Assembly (NCBI GenBank): GCA_016648135.1 | Contig: JADDOH010011087.1 | Location: 62,001 to 126,000, forward strand | Source of the DNA: Agrypnia vestita | Taxonomy: Eukaryota; Arthropoda; Insecta; Trichoptera; Phryganeidae | Direction of reading: 5' to 3' | DNA: 64,000 bases | Shown here: positions 22,070-33,864 of the stretch, in pieces | Layout: every line of letters starts with the position of its first letter | Numbering within the stretch: position 1 is the stretch's first letter | The notes under the pieces: model-generated | Seen by the model: only the letters and a program-made list of their open reading frames with translations | What the model was told of the DNA's origin: nothing | The model's database searches: none | Position numbers and translations under genes: made by a program

Positions 22070-24267
22070 GGTTATGGTCATTAATAGTTATCGTAATGCT
22101 AATTTGCTTTATTACTTGTACACATTTCGTTATTCGTCGGCAATGTACAGGCTGTTTGAAAACTTGTCCATTTTATTAAAAATATAATAATTTCATTGTC
22201 TATCTGTCGGTCTGTAAATTCGTAAATTTCTGTATTTAAAATTTTAGATACTTAAAGTGTAAAACGCAATGGTTCAGGAAACACGCAACTCTGACCCGCT
22301 CATCAAATTACCGTGATTTTTTACGGCTAGTACTCTAAATAAAATGTTTTTGTATTGCAGACACACGTCGTCTCTTTTTATTAAAATTTCTTAGCAACCA
22401 CCAAAAAATGAATATGTTTTACAAATGGAATAGAACGCCATCTCTTCTACGATAAACCTGTGTAAGTTAGTAAAGTATCTTAGTACCAATTAAAAAATTA
22501 AAGTATTTAAATGAAAATATTTACTATCCTCAAAGCAATTTCGCGAATTGTGGGTCGAATTTTTTATTTCTGCTGACAACAACCTTACTAATTTCGAATG
22601 TCTCTAGGTCCGTAACTTCCGTAAATTGCTGGAACATTATATAACTAAACTGTGACAAGCAACTAGCGCGCGGCCCAGGTTGCACGCAAGGGTCGTTATT
22701 AATTATTATAATGTCAAGCGATTTTTATAATGCTTTTACTGTAAAGTCTTAATTATTTATGCGGTACGAAATCCATTGATCCAACTGATGTGAGGATAAA
22801 ACTTATTGTAGTGAATTAAATAATGTATACTCGTATGTCAGTCTAAAGAGGAATGTAGATAACATTTAGAAAAGCACAGCGTGATTTATAAAGAAGTAAT
22901 GCCAATTTAATTAAACCCAACTTGATGAAGTAGAAAATAAGATTTTTTTACCACAAATCGACAGGTGTCTTAGACAAACGCAATGCGAGCAACATTCATC
23001 GGTTTTTCTCATAGCTCGCATTTTGTACCACATTTTTGTATGAAAAGATATAAAAAAAATTATTCATTAGGTTCCGTACATTTTAAGTTCATATATTTTT
23101 TGAAAACGACACAAAAGAAAACGACTGCGCCTTGATTAAATTTCTGAAATCAGGAATATTTAATAAGATTCGATTTTTTTTAGTGTTGAATTTAAAATAA
23201 TAGTATCCATTAATTTAATTTACTCTTAAAAATTGTCAACTAGGAAAAAAAAAACACGGAGAAAAAATATTTTACAATATTGTGTGAAACTTTTTTTTCG
23301 GTTCTGAAACATCCTTGGGTTGGAAATTTATGTGTGTTTAAAATTTATGGAACCTAATAAATAAATTTTATTTTACTACCTTCGTCGAAACGTTGTCAAT
23401 CTGTCATGAAGCATGTCTAATCCGATTGCCAAGTCTACGTGGTCTGGACGAGGGCGAATGATCGTTGTAGTTTACATTCGTGAATTCATTTTTCTATTTA
23501 ATAAAAAATAAGAAATTGATAATTGAAATACGGCACATGTGCAGGAATGACATTTCATGCGGAGATCCATCTCGGGAGCGCTTAAAGGACAATGTTGAGC
23601 TGAGAGTGAAGCTTTAATTAATTTATGTTTATATTATATTTATACCACACACAGTGATCACAGAGTTATATACTTTAACATTTTATTTTTAAAATATTTT
23701 TATTACATTTCAACATTTTTACCTACATATATTTTCTAAGCATAATTAATAACACAACAGGTATGATATCGACTTTTGCGAACAAATACGTAAAAATATT
23801 GGTTTGATAGATATTTGTTATTATTAGTTTTTTATAATGTTCAAACATAAACTATTTTTCTCCATTTGCCAAGACGTTGTTGGTACATAAAACGTGTTTG
23901 TCGCGCTAAATGTGTTCGGGTTTTAAACACCATTTCAAGCAAAACGCACTTTAGTTTTTTTTTAATTTGTCAAAAAGTTTCACATAATTTAACAGATCAC
24001 AATCAATTTTTTCTTCTAAGTATTTTTTAAAAATAATTTTACTACTATTTGAGATTTTTGCTTACATTTCAATTTCGGTAGCTCACTACGCGCGCCGCGC
24101 ATGATCACAGACTGCCAGCTGATTCGCAATCTTACCAACAAGTCGACATCTTCATTCTTATCAATTGTTTCGTTGACTCCAATGACGCTATCGACACGCA
24201 CCGGAGGTCGACAATGATGGAGAAAAAATATGTCCACGTTGCAATTATTGTAATAGATGCGGTGAGC
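22070..24267. other. AT-rich intergenic, nothing recognised
   Basis: No supported gene. TCTAGGTCCGTAACTTCCGT near 22606 resembles GTAACGTCCGTAATTTCGT near 35752, a probable dispersed repeat of unknown type. The 73-codon minus-strand frame at 24016-24237 lies in a GC-richer patch and has no motif. Confidence 0.4.
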
Positions 24268-24371
24268 TACAGGGTGATTCAGATGCTGTCCACTCCCGAA
24301 CCAACATTTCTGTGTTTCAATGTAATAGGTAAGGGTTTCTTCGCATAAAAAATATATATTGACCCCTATTA

Positions 24372-24811
24372 TACAGGGTGTTTCATAGCTAGTAATAAAA
24401 ACTCTATTGGTGGATTCCTACATTGATAATGAGTCGAAAATATCCAAGCAACCATGGTATAATATCAATAGTTATGAATACATGCAATATCAAAGTTTGC
24501 ATTTTATTCCAATATTACTGACTTATATTATGCAAAAAAATGAACTACCACTAATATATGTCGAATAAATTGATAAAAGCAAAAAATGAACTTAGATTTT
24601 TTTACAAGGTTTTTAACGTTTTATTTGATTTGAATTGGAGCGAATTAATTGTTCATAATCAATATAAGTTACTGTAATGATAATTCAACTTTTTGCCGAA
24701 AATAAGTCAAAAATATTAGAAAACAAATTCAAACTTTGATATTGCACATCCCCATAAGCATTTTAGATTCATTATCAAGTTTTTGCTACTACCTGTGAGA
24801 CAAATTGTATA
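24372..24811. mobile_element. foldback MITE family B (TACAGGG termini)
   Basis: The left arm begins TATACAGGGTGTTTCATAGC and the right arm ends ACCTGTGAGACAAATTGTAT. Inside, GATAATGAGTCGAAAATAT and its inverted form face each other, with long imperfect arms of about 170 bp. Flanking TA fits a Tc1/mariner-type target, which is inference. Another TACAGGGTG end lies just upstream at 24269. Relatives: 37242-37740, 47290-47441 and 50507-50913. Confidence 0.75.
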
Positions 24812-24834
24812 AGCGGGCCTCGTAGCCTACACCG

Positions 24835-24960
24835 ATTGTTCCCGAATGAATTTATGTTCTGGCATTCCACTCTTTCCTCGTTGACTTTCCGTAATCTTCT
24901 CCCAATTTTCGAAATAAAATTAAAGAAAAAAACAAGAAAAAGATTGTCTATAAGATACAA
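24835..24960 (-). pseudogene. RTE-like LINE family A scrap
   Basis: The minus strand reads V-N-E-E-R-V-E-C-Q-N, matching the V-D-E-A-R-A-V-C-Q-N segment near the end of family A. A matching scrap in the opposite orientation is at 27125-27172. Both are too short to show more. Confidence 0.45.
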
Positions 24961-25929
24961 AGATGTTTGCGATTCACCTGTACCTAATGGTCACCAGATA
25001 AAATTATGGAATTTGTGATTTAAGTATCACTGCTATAACTACACAAAGATAAAAAAAAAAAGCATTAATCAGATCAGATCTTGGGCACGCTCATTCATTA
25101 TCAGAAAGATAAGGCGGTGGTGTGGAAGAAACACATCTGATTGGTCAGATTACTTCATTAATAAGGTATCACGTAAAAAGTTGCAAGGAAAAACTTCTGG
25201 TAGTCATGTATGGCGTGTGTATGAACACATAGAAATTCTGCAAAAGTGATTTTATAGTTATTTTTTTAAATAAAAGATTATAATTTGTCATTAAAGACCC
25301 TTACAGATAGTCCTAAAGTAACGTAAGTAAGCATAAATTTAAATAAGAAGTTAACACACAAATTCGGAAGCTAAATGCCACAGAAAACACTTATATGGTA
25401 AAGATTTTATAAATAGAAAATAAAATTAAGAGTTGTGTCATAAATCAAAAAGGAAATTAGAATTTTGTCGTGAATAAACAAGTTATGTGATGTACGCGAG
25501 TGTGGTGTGCATGGGTTCCTAAGTCAACACCGTCTATCGTGTGACATGTAATCGGCCCTAGTGGCACCCGAATATTGCTAATTTTAAGAAAGATAATAAT
25601 AATCTTTGCATTTGGCTATTATTTTTAAGAATGAAAAAAACTACACGAGAGGTGTAGAAATGAAATCACCGCTATGCTAATGACAAAAATACAGGGTGAG
25701 CGTGTTTGAAAATTACCTGGTAAAAAGTGTCAATTTTACAATTGACAACTGTTCTTGAAAACAAGTTTGGATGACTTACAAGCACCATCACTCATATAAT
25801 CATCAAAGTCAGCTCCCAACAATCAGGATGCACGCTTATTTACGATTTCTCTTGTTAATCCCGCATGTCAACCTACTTCATGGTCGCTTTTTACCTCATG
25901 GATACCATAGAAGTATTAGTCTACACACC
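24961..25929. other. intergenic, nothing firmly recognised
   Basis: An isolated ACAGGGTGAGCGTG at 25691 resembles a MITE-B end. No gene is supported. Confidence 0.35.
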
Positions 25930-26812
25930 CCTATTTATTTATTTATTTAATGATCATGGAAGACCAACAGCACAAGAAAGAAGCATAGAAAACATTGATA
26001 TAATATAGATGGCCAATTACAGGTCTCCACAATTTTTAGTAGGTACATCAAATCACCTATTTCGCGACGTTTGTATAATGGTAGGATGTGATATTTTTTG
26101 CACGAACTGTCGTAATCGTCATAAACACAATTGAATTTGAAGTTGAGAAAGCGAATAATTTTTTTTAAAATTTGTTCCAAGCGATTTACATAGATCATAT
26201 ACTGGGGGTTCCATACTTGCGTTGCATACTCGAGTTTGCTTCTGACAAAAGTGCAGTAAAGTACTTTCGATGTCTTTACACACTTAAAATCTTTCGATAT
26301 TCTCATGATAAAACTTAAAGCCCTATAAGCCTTATTTATAATAGAATCGATATGTTCATCGTATAATAATTTTCTATCATTGATCACCCCTAAATCTCTG
26401 ATTGATATAGCTGTTTCTAATTGTTTTCTTTTTAGTGTATAGTTAATTGATATTATATTATTTTTGCGTGTGAAAACTACACAAGAACATTTTGAGGGAT
26501 TCAAGTCAAGTTTATTTAATTTACAATAATTATCTAACCGTAGCAAATCATCTTGTAGATTGAACGAATCGTAAATACTAGAAATTGGTTTAAAAGTTTT
26601 CATATCGTCAGCAAAAATTAGGACATTAGAGTGACGAAAGCAATCGTGAATAGCGGAAATGAAGATTATAAACAACAATGGCCCCAGCAGTGATCCCTGG
26701 GGTACTCCGCTGGGAACTACAACCCAACTCGACATGTAATTGCTTACTACTACAGCCTGAGTTCTATTATCGATGTAGGATGCAATAATGCCTATACTAG
26801 GGATACCAAGAT
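25930..26812 (-). mobile_element. 5'-truncated jockey/CR1-like LINE with reverse transcriptase C-terminal half
   Basis: The minus-strand frame is open from about 26812 to the stop at 25947. It enters in the palm domain: S-G-V-P-Q-G-S-L-L-G-P-L-L-F is followed by the catalytic F-A-D-D-M-K, then K-L-D-L-N-P-S-K-C, the I-R-D-L-G-V-I segment, and thumb-like L-E-Y-A-T-Q-V-W-N-P. The first catalytic Asp of the palm and the whole endonuclease are missing. The 3' end is a run of ATAAATAAATAAAT (25930-25946). This is the best-preserved polymerase fragment here, but it is not functional alone. Confidence 0.85.
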
Positions 26813-27414
26813 CATTATAATGATGATAATTATTTTTTTTTAATTGTACTTTTTCCTTTTTTTGAAACTTAGACCTATAAAGCTTTGGATCACTCCAGGA
26901 AAGTGTTTTTTTTTACAGTATTTTTTTCTCTTGGGAACCGACATGTAAAAGTACTGTCATTTTTGACTGGTCACACCTAGCTTTATATAATACTCATACC
27001 AAAATTGTCGAAATGAATCTTTTTTTTGAATCGTTTCAACTTCCAATAACCGAAGCAAAACACAAAACAAAAACATCCAGGTTTGAGTAAATCACAGATT
27101 TATTTTAAATCTGTGTAAAAGAAGGTCAACGATGAAAGAGTGGAATGCCAGAACATATATTCATTCTTTCTGTTTCATTAATTCAATTATATTTTATTTG
27201 GGATATCAAACAACTTACTGGTAGTATGTTTAGTGAAGTGAGTTTAGTTTATGAAAAAAAAATTGAGCCAAAGACATAATTCATTTACATTTCCGTGGAC
27301 CAGTGAGAATGCTGGTTATGAAATATTATAGTAACCTGCAAAATTAATTGAACAGTCAAAAAGAATAATAAACACGTCATTTATTTAAAAAACTTTTTTG
27401 GAAAAACAAATAAG
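26813..27414. other. AT-rich intergenic with one short RTE scrap
   Basis: Only the RTE family A scrap at 27125-27172 (GAGTGGAATGCCAGAACATA) is recognisable. Confidence 0.4.
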
Positions 27415-27520
27415 AAATGGAAAAAAAAAACTAAAAAGAAAAACAAAAAAGAAAAAACAAAAAAGAAAAGAAAAAGGAAAAAAAAAAGAAAAGGAAAAGG
27501 AAAAACAAAAAAAAATACTT
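27415..27520 (+). repeat. homopurine A/G tract of about 100 bp
   Basis: Nearly pure A and G with a few C, in AAAAAGAAAAAC-type and AAGGAAAAGG-type units. It could be an expanded poly(A)-derived simple repeat. Confidence 0.8.
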
Positions 27521-28261
27521 ATTAAAACAATGCGATATCAGCTAAAGGATGGTTGGATTGAAGGAATTTAATAATTATAGTCTCTAAATAAACCGGAATA
27601 AAAATGTTTTATATAACAATTTTCATTCTTAGCCTCTATAATATCTCGCAGTCCTTAGGGGATGCTTTGGACTAATTTATGAATTATGTATTTTTATATA
27701 TTTTTGTAATATGATAGAGTTCAAAATATTAAAATAGGTATTTAAAGTCAGGTTGTTTTCAGCGACTGAATGTGTTCAGTGCTTAAAGTGATAAACAGCC
27801 GACTCTCCTTCAGTTGTGAATGTAAGAACAACTTAATTTTACAAATGCACATTATACGCAAATAGATTTCAGTTGCGTCGTTACACATGCTATGACATTC
27901 GGATTAGTGTCATTAGTAATGTTCGACATGCCGACTAAACGCACAAACGTGTCAAATGTTCCGGAATAGACGACATGTCGCCGAAAGACAGGAAAAGGAA
28001 GGGAAAGGTTTGTGACTGGTAGTTTCGAGGGTTGGAGTGGAGAGGACGAGTGAGAGTGCTGAGGGCCCGGCTCCGACTGTTGGCGCAAACGTAAGATGAA
28101 GACTTTACCAATAACAAAAAATCGTATTCAGCGATTACACCAACCTGGTAAAATAACATTTAGGAAAAAGTTAGGTAATTAATAATACCCATTATTAACC
28201 AAAATATGCATTTTTTATTAGCTCTTATTCAGATAGGTACATACTAAATAATTATTTTTAT
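27521..28261. other. intergenic, nothing recognised
   Basis: A GC-richer patch at 27930-28110 has overlapping minus-strand open frames without motifs. Confidence 0.35.
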
Positions 28262-28350
28262 GTAATATTAAAAAAAAAAAAAAATAGGAAAAAATGGCTT
28301 CGTCATGTCTATTCCCTTGAAGCTTCTCCTCCGTGACCAGCATGCAACTT
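28262..28350 (-). repeat. dispersed repeat family C, copy 1
   Basis: Read on the minus strand: CACGGAGGAGAAGCTTCAAG, then GGAATAGACATGACGAAGCC, then a T run. The same block is at 28725-28790 and 35135-35195 on the plus strand. The element type is unknown. Confidence 0.55.
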
Positions 28351-28679
28351 TCGAGACGGAAACGATCGTTTACTTATTAAGCAATAAAGTATCTACGATG
28401 TAGCAAATCTGATTTAGAAAAAACCGTTTTTCCTAAAATTGGGAGCAATTTGGAAAAAATCTCTAAAAAAATCTTTTAAAGCAATATTTTTTTATTGCTC
28501 AAGAACATTTAAAAAAAAGGTTTTATTAGATTAAATAATCCGTATTCTATAATGTAGATAGTGGTTCTGGTAGTGGTTTTTACTAAGTTAACTAACATTC
28601 TGTTATAATGTCTTACCACAAAGTTAATGCTTTAAATATTAATAATATTAATAATATATTTTATTTCTATTTAAGTACA

Positions 28680-28790
28680 TGATCTTCTTTTCTGCATCAT
28701 GCACCGGGGAATGTTGCGTATCAGTCACGGAGGAGGAGCTCCAAACACGACGCGGATTATTTAAAAAAAAATTTATCTAAAAGTTTGTCG
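28680..28790 (+). repeat. dispersed repeat family C, copy 2
   Basis: ATGATCTTCTTTTCTGCATC at the left and CACGGAGGAGGAGCTCCAAA at 28726 match the block at 35070-35195, including the distance between the two parts. Confidence 0.55.
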
Positions 28791-29010
28791 ACATTGAAAG
28801 GTCATGTGGAGAGGATGACGAAACAACAGACACCGAAATCACTGGTGAACCCAAGACCGACAGAATGTTGGAAAGACCAAGATTAATGTGAGACAATGTT
28901 CTCAAATACACGTTTGCCTTAGAGATCCAATACCGATCAGCAGTAGAGGTCAATGGAGGAAAACTCTTGAGGAGGCCATGATCCTACCGGGGACTCTAGT
29001 GCCAATCGTG
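28791..29010 (+). pseudogene. RTE-like LINE family B 3'-end remnant
   Basis: It follows the coding end of the copy at 48384-48840: GGTCATGTGGAGAGGATGAC encodes the G-H-V-E-R-M-T box, and GGAGGAAAACTCTTGAGGAG encodes the W-R-K-T-L-E-E segment. Several indels disrupt it. Confidence 0.6.
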
Positions 29011-29336
29011 GTGATGGAGAGAGGACGCTTTCATATCGAGTTCATCAGTCCACACGCACAACTATTTTTTTCTTCCTACAAGGCTTCCATCACAATTTTT
29101 TCTTATACATATTTCATAGTTACATAGTAACATAGCCTTGGATCACGATTGAGCAACCGAGTTCTAGTATAAGTAGTAATCTCGATAGTTTTATCTTGAA
29201 AAGTATTTAAATTTATTTTCACGCAATATTTTATATTTGTGTTTTAACAACAATTAACCTCGGAAAGTAATAATACTATTATTGCATGCAAAAGTTTTTA
29301 TTGAATTTTCTCAATGTATCTTCCCAATTTACATAT
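29011..29336. other. intergenic, nothing recognised
   Basis: AT-rich spacer up to the mariner target site. Confidence 0.4.
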
Positions 29337-29338
29337 TA

Positions 29339-30617
29339 GGTCCTTACATATGAAATTGACGTTTTGCCGTACTGGCAAATTTGATCTCAAATATCTTCTC
29401 TTTGGTTAGGAATTCCAAATCCAAATTTATACAGCTATTTACTCATGTATTTGTGTTTTGAAAATTATAATTCATTTGTTTTTTCCTCAATTGTTTTTTT
29501 CTTTGCGTCACTCAGTTTACAAAATGAAAAACTTGAAATATCGCGTTGTTTACGAGTACGAGTTCCACCGTGGCACCAGTGCTGCAGAAACGGCTCGAAG
29601 GATTAATGATGTGTATGGCGACGGTGCCGCAAAAGAAAACACAGTGCGTTTTTGGTTCCAACGTTTTCGTTCTGGAAATTTCGACCTGCAGAACAAGCCC
29701 CGTGGACTGCCGGAGACCAAAGTTGATAATGAAGAATTGAAGGCTATTGTGGAAGCGGATCCATTGCAAACCACATCCGAGTTAGCTGCAGGCTGCGGTG
29801 TTAGTGATAAAACTGTTTTAATCCACTTGAAGCAAATTTTTAAGGTGAAATAGCTTGAAAGGTGGGTACCTCACGAATTGAGTGAAGCAAATCAACACAC
29901 GCGCGTTGACTGCTGCATTGCATTACTTAACCGGAACAATAATGAAGGGATTTTAAATCGAATCATTACCTGTGATGAAAAGTGGATCCTGTACGATAAT
30001 CGGAAGCGCTCATCGCAATGGCTGAACCCTGCCGAACCAGCCAAACCAAGCCCCAAGCGAAAATTGACTCCAAAAAAGTTACTTGTGAGCGTTTGGTGGA
30101 CTAGTACTGGTATCGTCCACTACAGCTTTCTTAAATCTGGCCAGACGATTACGGCAGATGTCTATTGTCAGTAACTGCAAACCGTGATGGAAAAGCTAGC
30201 TGCTAAACAACCGAGGCTGGTTAATCGCTCTAGGCCACTGCTGCTTCATGATAACGCTAGACCACACACTGCACAACAGACGGCTACCAAATTAGAGGAG
30301 CTTCAATTGGAATGTCTAAGACATCCACCGTACTCTCCGGACCTTGCCCCGACAGATTACCATTTTTTTCGAAATTTGGATAACTTCTTGCAAAGGAAAA
30401 AATTGAACTCCGATGGGGCAGTCCAAACCGCCTTCAAAGATTTTATTGATTCCCGCCCGAATGGTGTTTTTAGTAAAGGGATCGATGAACTACCTATGAG
30501 ATGGCAAAAGTGCATAGATAGCAATGGTACATACTTTGATTAGATAAATATATTTTAATAAAAAAATTCGGCTTTATGTTCCTCCCATACTAAACGCCAA
30601 TTTCATAAGTAAGGACC
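29339..30617 (+). mobile_element. mariner transposon M0, full length, 1279 bp
   Basis: TA duplications lie at 29337-29338 and 30618-30619. Terminal inverted repeats start GGTCCTTACATATGAAATTG on the left and GGTCCTTACTTATGAAATTG read from the right. It contains the full-length but mutated transposase 29524-30543. The shorter M1 and M2 copies in the 38-42.8 kb array belong to the same family. Confidence 0.95.
29524..30543 (+). pseudogene. mariner transposase (DD34D), two nonsense mutations
   Basis: Full family length, 339 codons. It has an N-terminal paired-like DNA-binding half, the W-V-P-H-E-L linker motif, and all three catalytic aspartates: D151 in T-C-D-E-K-W, D243 in H-D-N-A-R-P-H and D278 in S-P-D-L-A-P-T-D, the last two 34 residues apart as in mariner. 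Codon 110 is TAG (29851-29853) where M1 and M2 have AAG, and codon 217 is TAA (30172-30174) where they have CAA. Overall pattern resembles the cecropia subfamily, recalled from family knowledge. The enzyme would cut at transposon ends; this copy cannot make a full protein. Confidence 0.93.
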
Positions 30618-30908
30618 TAATATTATTCAATATTTATCCATTCGGTATTTAATGTAATTAATATATATGGCGTACGTGCGTACATCAGTGATGCGTATAT
30701 CAATGATGATATTAAAATTTCGCGAGGTGTTGGGATCGATTATTTATTAAAGTCACCTCTTTACAAAATTTATTTATAAATTTATTTAGGTAGGTATTTA
30801 GTGAAGATTGTTCCCGCTGCTTACTTTATTACTTCAAGATATCGTATATTTCAAGTACACGTAGAATTATTAATTGAAATGGCAGTTACTTTGTGGTGCG
30901 ACAAGATT

Positions 30909-31017
30909 ATTTTAATTTAAACTAAATTGAACTTTGTACTGCACACACGTTGAGTTAATCTTAAATTAACCGAACGTGTGTGCAGTACAAATTTCAGTTT
31001 AGTTTAAATTTAAAAAA
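30909..31017. repeat. long hairpin, arms about 43 bp
   Basis: Left arm 30909-30951 (ending GTACTGCACACACGTT) pairs with right arm 30973-31017 (starting AACGTGTGTGCAGTAC) with few mismatches, and the loop itself can pair as TTAAT/ATTAA. The total is about 109 nt. It could be a tiny foldback element or a structured transcript such as a microRNA-like precursor. No second copy is seen. Confidence 0.8.
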
Positions 31018-31075
31018 TCGTAGAATTAATTAAATTAAACATTTTATTTAGGAAAGACAGGAGAGGTTAATTTAT

Positions 31076-31391
31076 TGTCACGAGATGTAAGAAACAAAAC
31101 GAATTGAACATACTCGAGGGTTTCCCAATATTCTGAACGTTTGGAATAAACAAGAAAGAACTGGAAGGGTCTGGAAAACACATGATTTTACCAAAAAAAT
31201 CGTTAAATGGCAGTCTCTATTTAAACAAGCGGCGTCATTAATGCGCATCACTTGTTATTTTTGACAGTGAAATAACCACATAGAAAGAGAAATACTAATT
31301 GCATAAAAGTATATTTCCAATTAAAGCCCGATTTTGATGCGTTTTATTTCATTTTAAAGTACTTTACCTCTAAAAAAACACATACATGACA
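31076..31391 (+). mobile_element. solo LTR, family 1, diverged copy
   Basis: It starts TTGTCACGAGAT and ends near ACATGACA. It shares with 16358-16827 the region from CATTAATGCGCATCAC through TTTTTGACAGTGAAATAACC to AGAGAAA, and a TATTTAAA box in the same place. No target duplication is evident. Confidence 0.5.
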
Positions 31392-32819
31392 TGGTCCACG
31401 ATGGCTTAAGACATCACCAGTTATGTGTTACCAATGAGATGGGGGATGAAAGGATGCAAAAATGTAGGAAATCGCATTCAAATGTAATCCCTAATCATGA
31501 CAAACATTTTTTTTTTGTCGATTAAACAGCATGTGATCGATACAGTATCTTCCAATCAAATGTCAAAAATCAACCACTTAATATATTTGCCCAGTAAATT
31601 TTTACGCGTCTGATTAAAAATTTCACAAAAAAAGCTATTTACATATCTATTTATTGTACATCATTTTTAATTAATTCATTTAATACACTTCCTGATCGGT
31701 ATGACGAAACAACGCAATAATAGCTTCATCAATTGAATTCTTGAAAGCTTTTTTGCCTTCGTGTTTAATTTGTACTGGTTTATCATCTACTTTTATCATT
31801 CTCTCATAATCGTGATTCTGAAGTGTCTTGGAGGCCGTGTATTCATAAGCGATTACTATAAGGTAATCGCCGACGGAAAATCTAAATTATCTTCAACGTA
31901 GGCGCTTAAAAACCTAAAACGATTTGTCTTTTAAAATGGGTGAAAAAAATTAACTTTGTTACCTCTGCGTGAGTCAAATAATATTTTTATATTCTATTAC
32001 TAAACATTAATATTCTATTTAATTCTCCAAGTAAATACTTCGTCAAATATCTTTCGATCCGATTAATCTGTGAGTTGGTAACACTGCGGTTATGTCTCGT
32101 CGGTTAATGGTCAAAATATCAATAATGCGCCGCGGCACTGGCCACGCTTTTTATACACGTTGGTTTTTCGAACTCAGAAATTATTCTACACGTTTCTAGC
32201 GTTTGCAAGAATCTTCCCGTGGCTTCCGGACTGTTCCAGATGTCTTTCGTCATCGTGTTTTTCTTTTTGTTCGTCATCTCTTATCCCCTTGAGGGACGGT
32301 TTACGTAGTCTGACTTTAAGCCATCCAATGCCGCCACCGTGGGACTTTTCTTTAATTATCTAGTTATTGTTACTTTCGTTTATTACGTTTTAACATTGTA
32401 TTTAAATCTGTTTTGTTTGGTTTTGTTTATACTTATGACTTCATTTGTATTTTGTGTTAAAGTTATACGCCCCTATTTTGTTTTATTTCATTTTTTTAAA
32501 TAATGACCTATTTCACGGCGGGGACAGTGAATGGTTTGTTTCCGCGGCCGAGCGGTCCCGTGGCGGTTTATACGACCGCTGCGGGGCAGCATTAAAAAAA
32601 ATGTCAACCTGGAGACTACTGAGTAGGACCGATAAGGAAGCTTTTGCTCTTAGAACGGTTCTGGGTAAGCGGTGGGTACTATTCACAGTTCCAGATGTCT
32701 CCCTAATGTTGTAGATAGTGTTGTAGAGCCTTCCAGAAGGTTCTATAGTTTTGTTGTCTTCTACATATTACGAGGGATTCCGATCGTGCGTAATTTCTCT
32801 GAATTCCTCATCACTTTGC
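31392..32819. other. intergenic, nothing firmly recognised
   Basis: Contains a dispersed AT-rich repeat at 31955-32000 (TTACCTCTGCGTGAGTCAAA) related to 12690 and 45890. A small GC-rich patch at 32510-32600 has no motif. Confidence 0.35.
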
Positions 32820-33215
32820 AATTTTTTCAAATTTCAATTTCAATTCAATTTATTTGATAATATGTACATTACAAACAAAATGTTTAAGGCATACATATTA
32901 GGAATTATATATCAAAATAAAAATATTGAATAAATTAAAAATAACATAAATTCTGGTCAAAGGTGTAAGGAGAATCCCGCTTCGGAAAACCCCCTCAGAC
33001 ACATGGAATATATCAATACCCAAAGCGATTTTGTTCAGCATAGCCGTGGCTCTTCCAACAGGCATAACCATCGGCAGGTTGGTCCTGTATATTGGAATGT
33101 GAAACAAGCTATGTCTAATGTAATTATCAGGAACACACAAACCAATGCTCTGCATAATTTCAGGATTATCGATCATACCGCGCAACAATCGATAAAAATG
33201 ATGATAAATATGACA
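32820..33215 (-). pseudogene. LINE (CR1/L2-like) C-terminal end with AATTGAAATTG tail
   Basis: The minus strand reads N-Y-I-R-H-S-L-F-H-I-P-I-Y-R-T-N-L, then G-R-A-T-A-M-L-N-K-I-A, then I-D-I-F-H-V-S, a well-known end of insect non-LTR reverse transcriptase proteins. The 3' UTR runs down to a microsatellite-like tail of AATTGAAATTGAAATT at about 32830. 5'-truncated. Confidence 0.75.
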
Positions 33216-33864
33216 CTAAGTCCGATATCACAATCGGACAGGCACTAGGAGAAGAATAACTCTCGCTATTTTTTTATAGAAGGCGTGCGTGCGAAATTCA
33301 ATGCCATATTTTTGGTATTTAGGTCTCTCGGCGCGCTCAGAAGGGCGGCCAGCCTGCGGATCCTGTTTTCTGGTGTCCAGTCGTCGCGCCCCGAGCACGG
33401 CATCCATCCCGGCGCTGTGATTGGTCGTTTTCGATTTTGCACCGGGTTCCGGTTTCCAATGCCACAATGGAAAGTTTCCAACTTTTGGAGAGCCGCTGTT
33501 GATGAACGTTGAATGGTATTTCGATTTTGATGGCGTCATTTCACACATGCGTAAAACATGTGGTGTTTTTGGGGTCAAGGAATTGAGCGACAATGGTTTT
33601 TGGAATACGTAATGATATAATTTATTACGAGTTTTTGGTACCTTCATTTTGCCACGTCACCAAAAGCTAGCACCTTCTTATTTTTTACTAAGTTAGTTAC
33701 ATATTGATAATTTATAGTAATGAAGAAAAATATAGATTGGAATACAGTTACTAATATAAATATACTTAATTTTGATCTTGATTTTGTTGATATTTTCAAA
33801 TGGAATAGTGTGGTCCCATTATATACAAGGTGTAGCCGATTAGATACGGGTACAATACATCAAC
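33216..33864. other. GC-richer unassigned block plus AT-rich flank
   Basis: 33260-33640 has higher G+C than its surroundings and three overlapping frames of 70-140 codons in both directions. None shows a domain I recognise. It may be decayed LINE or gag-like sequence. Confidence 0.3.

Noticed and set aside
29512..29774. Antisense open frames in the mariner copies (also at 39035-39297 and 41005-41267)
   Set aside because: They are mirror frames of the transposase and show no motif.
33228..33647. 139-codon minus-strand open frame as a gene
   Set aside because: Overlapping frames on both strands are equally open and none matches a family I recognise; left as an unassigned block.
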